Translations under genes and position numbers: made by a program
Notes under the pieces: generated by a model
Database searches by the model: none
Told to the model about the DNA's origin: nothing
Seen by the model: only the letters and a program-made list of their open reading frames with translations
Shown here: positions 5,504-5,576 of the stretch, one piece after another
How positions within the stretch are numbered: the stretch's first letter is position 1
Layout: every line of letters begins with the position of its first letter
Assembly: GCA_017545325.1 (NCBI GenBank)
Contig: JAFWOX010000100.1
Span: 1 to 5,576, forward strand
Length of the DNA stretch: 5,576 nucleotides
Direction of reading: 5' to 3'
Source of the DNA: Oscillospiraceae bacterium
GTDB taxonomy: Bacteria > Bacillota_A > Clostridia > Oscillospirales > Oscillospiraceae

Positions 5504-5576
5504 ACCGGTCGTCCCGGCGCCGGTGCTGCGAAGGGCACCCTGAAAAGCAAACGACTATTGCCAAGCAGATTCAAAG

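Larger units (their letters stand above)
5178..5576. other. Gene-free, repeat-rich intergenic region
   Basis: No convincing gene is seen after the thioesterase stop. Just after the stop, GGGAC (5190-5194) and GTCCC (5198-5202) could pair ahead of TTAT, which makes at best a weak terminator for the thioesterase transcript. Further right lie nested inverted repeats (5276-5503), then a 10-bp palindrome CCGGCGCCGG (5514-5523) and a 5-bp hairpin (5522-5526 with 5535-5539). A 91-codon minus-strand frame (5574-5299) runs straight through these palindromes. It has no ribosome site that can be judged and no recognisable domain, so it is not called. Confidence 0.6.

Noticed and set aside
49..5571. A similar GCCAAGCA-containing string near both window ends (49-60 and 5560-5571), considered as direct repeats bounding an inserted island.
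   Set aside because: The identity is only about 8-9 bases with diverging flanks, and there is no integrase or tRNA gene. Chance is the simplest explanation.
5299..5574. A 91-codon minus-strand frame at the right end.
   Set aside because: It runs through the 24-bp palindrome and the double hairpin, its composition is Arg/Ala/Pro/Gly-rich, and no family is recognisable. It is best explained as repeat sequence without stops.

Overview
The window looks like a chromosomal segment of a high-GC, low-redundancy gut-type Firmicute, most likely in or near the Oscillospiraceae (relatives of Flavonifractor, Lawsonibacter or Intestinimonas). This is an inference. It rests on the strong GGGAGG-type ribosome binding sites, a lipoteichoic-acid-synthase-like enzyme (a Gram-positive trait), a rubredoxin (common in anaerobes), very GC-rich third codon positions, and a double-hairpin intergenic repeat of a type I associate with this group. 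No plasmid, phage or insertion-sequence genes are visible.

Layout. Positions 140-4356 form one minus-strand transcription unit. A good sigma-A-type promoter (4328-4356) reads into a 624-residue HSP100/ClpB-type AAA+ ATPase (4304-2430). After a 51-base gap comes a five-helix membrane phosphoglycerol-transferase of the LTA synthase family (2378-342, GTG start). A 55-residue rubredoxin (345-178) follows, overlapping the synthase by ATGA. The unit ends at a clear intrinsic terminator (169-140). On the other side of a 147-base divergent promoter region, an acyl-ACP thioesterase (4452-5177) reads rightwards from its own promoter (4374-4402).

The last 400 bases (5178-5576) carry no gene I can support. 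They hold a 24-bp perfect inverted repeat with a 6-base loop, lying between two inverted copies of a 15-base sequence. The right-hand copy is part of a double-hairpin palindromic repeat. The first 139 bases likewise hold only short inverted repeats.

How the genes may work together. The synthase builds cell-envelope polymer from phosphatidylglycerol, and the divergent thioesterase acts on acyl-ACP in lipid metabolism. The ATPase would remodel or unfold proteins, and the rubredoxin carries single electrons. Co-transcription of ATPase, synthase and rubredoxin is well supported by the sequence, but no functional link between them is established here. The points most worth following up are the ATPase's architecture (a degenerate N-terminal AAA-like half joined to one complete ClpB-type module), the extra Ig-like C-terminal domain on the synthase, substitutions at presumed catalytic positions of the thioesterase, and the nested palindromic element at the right end.
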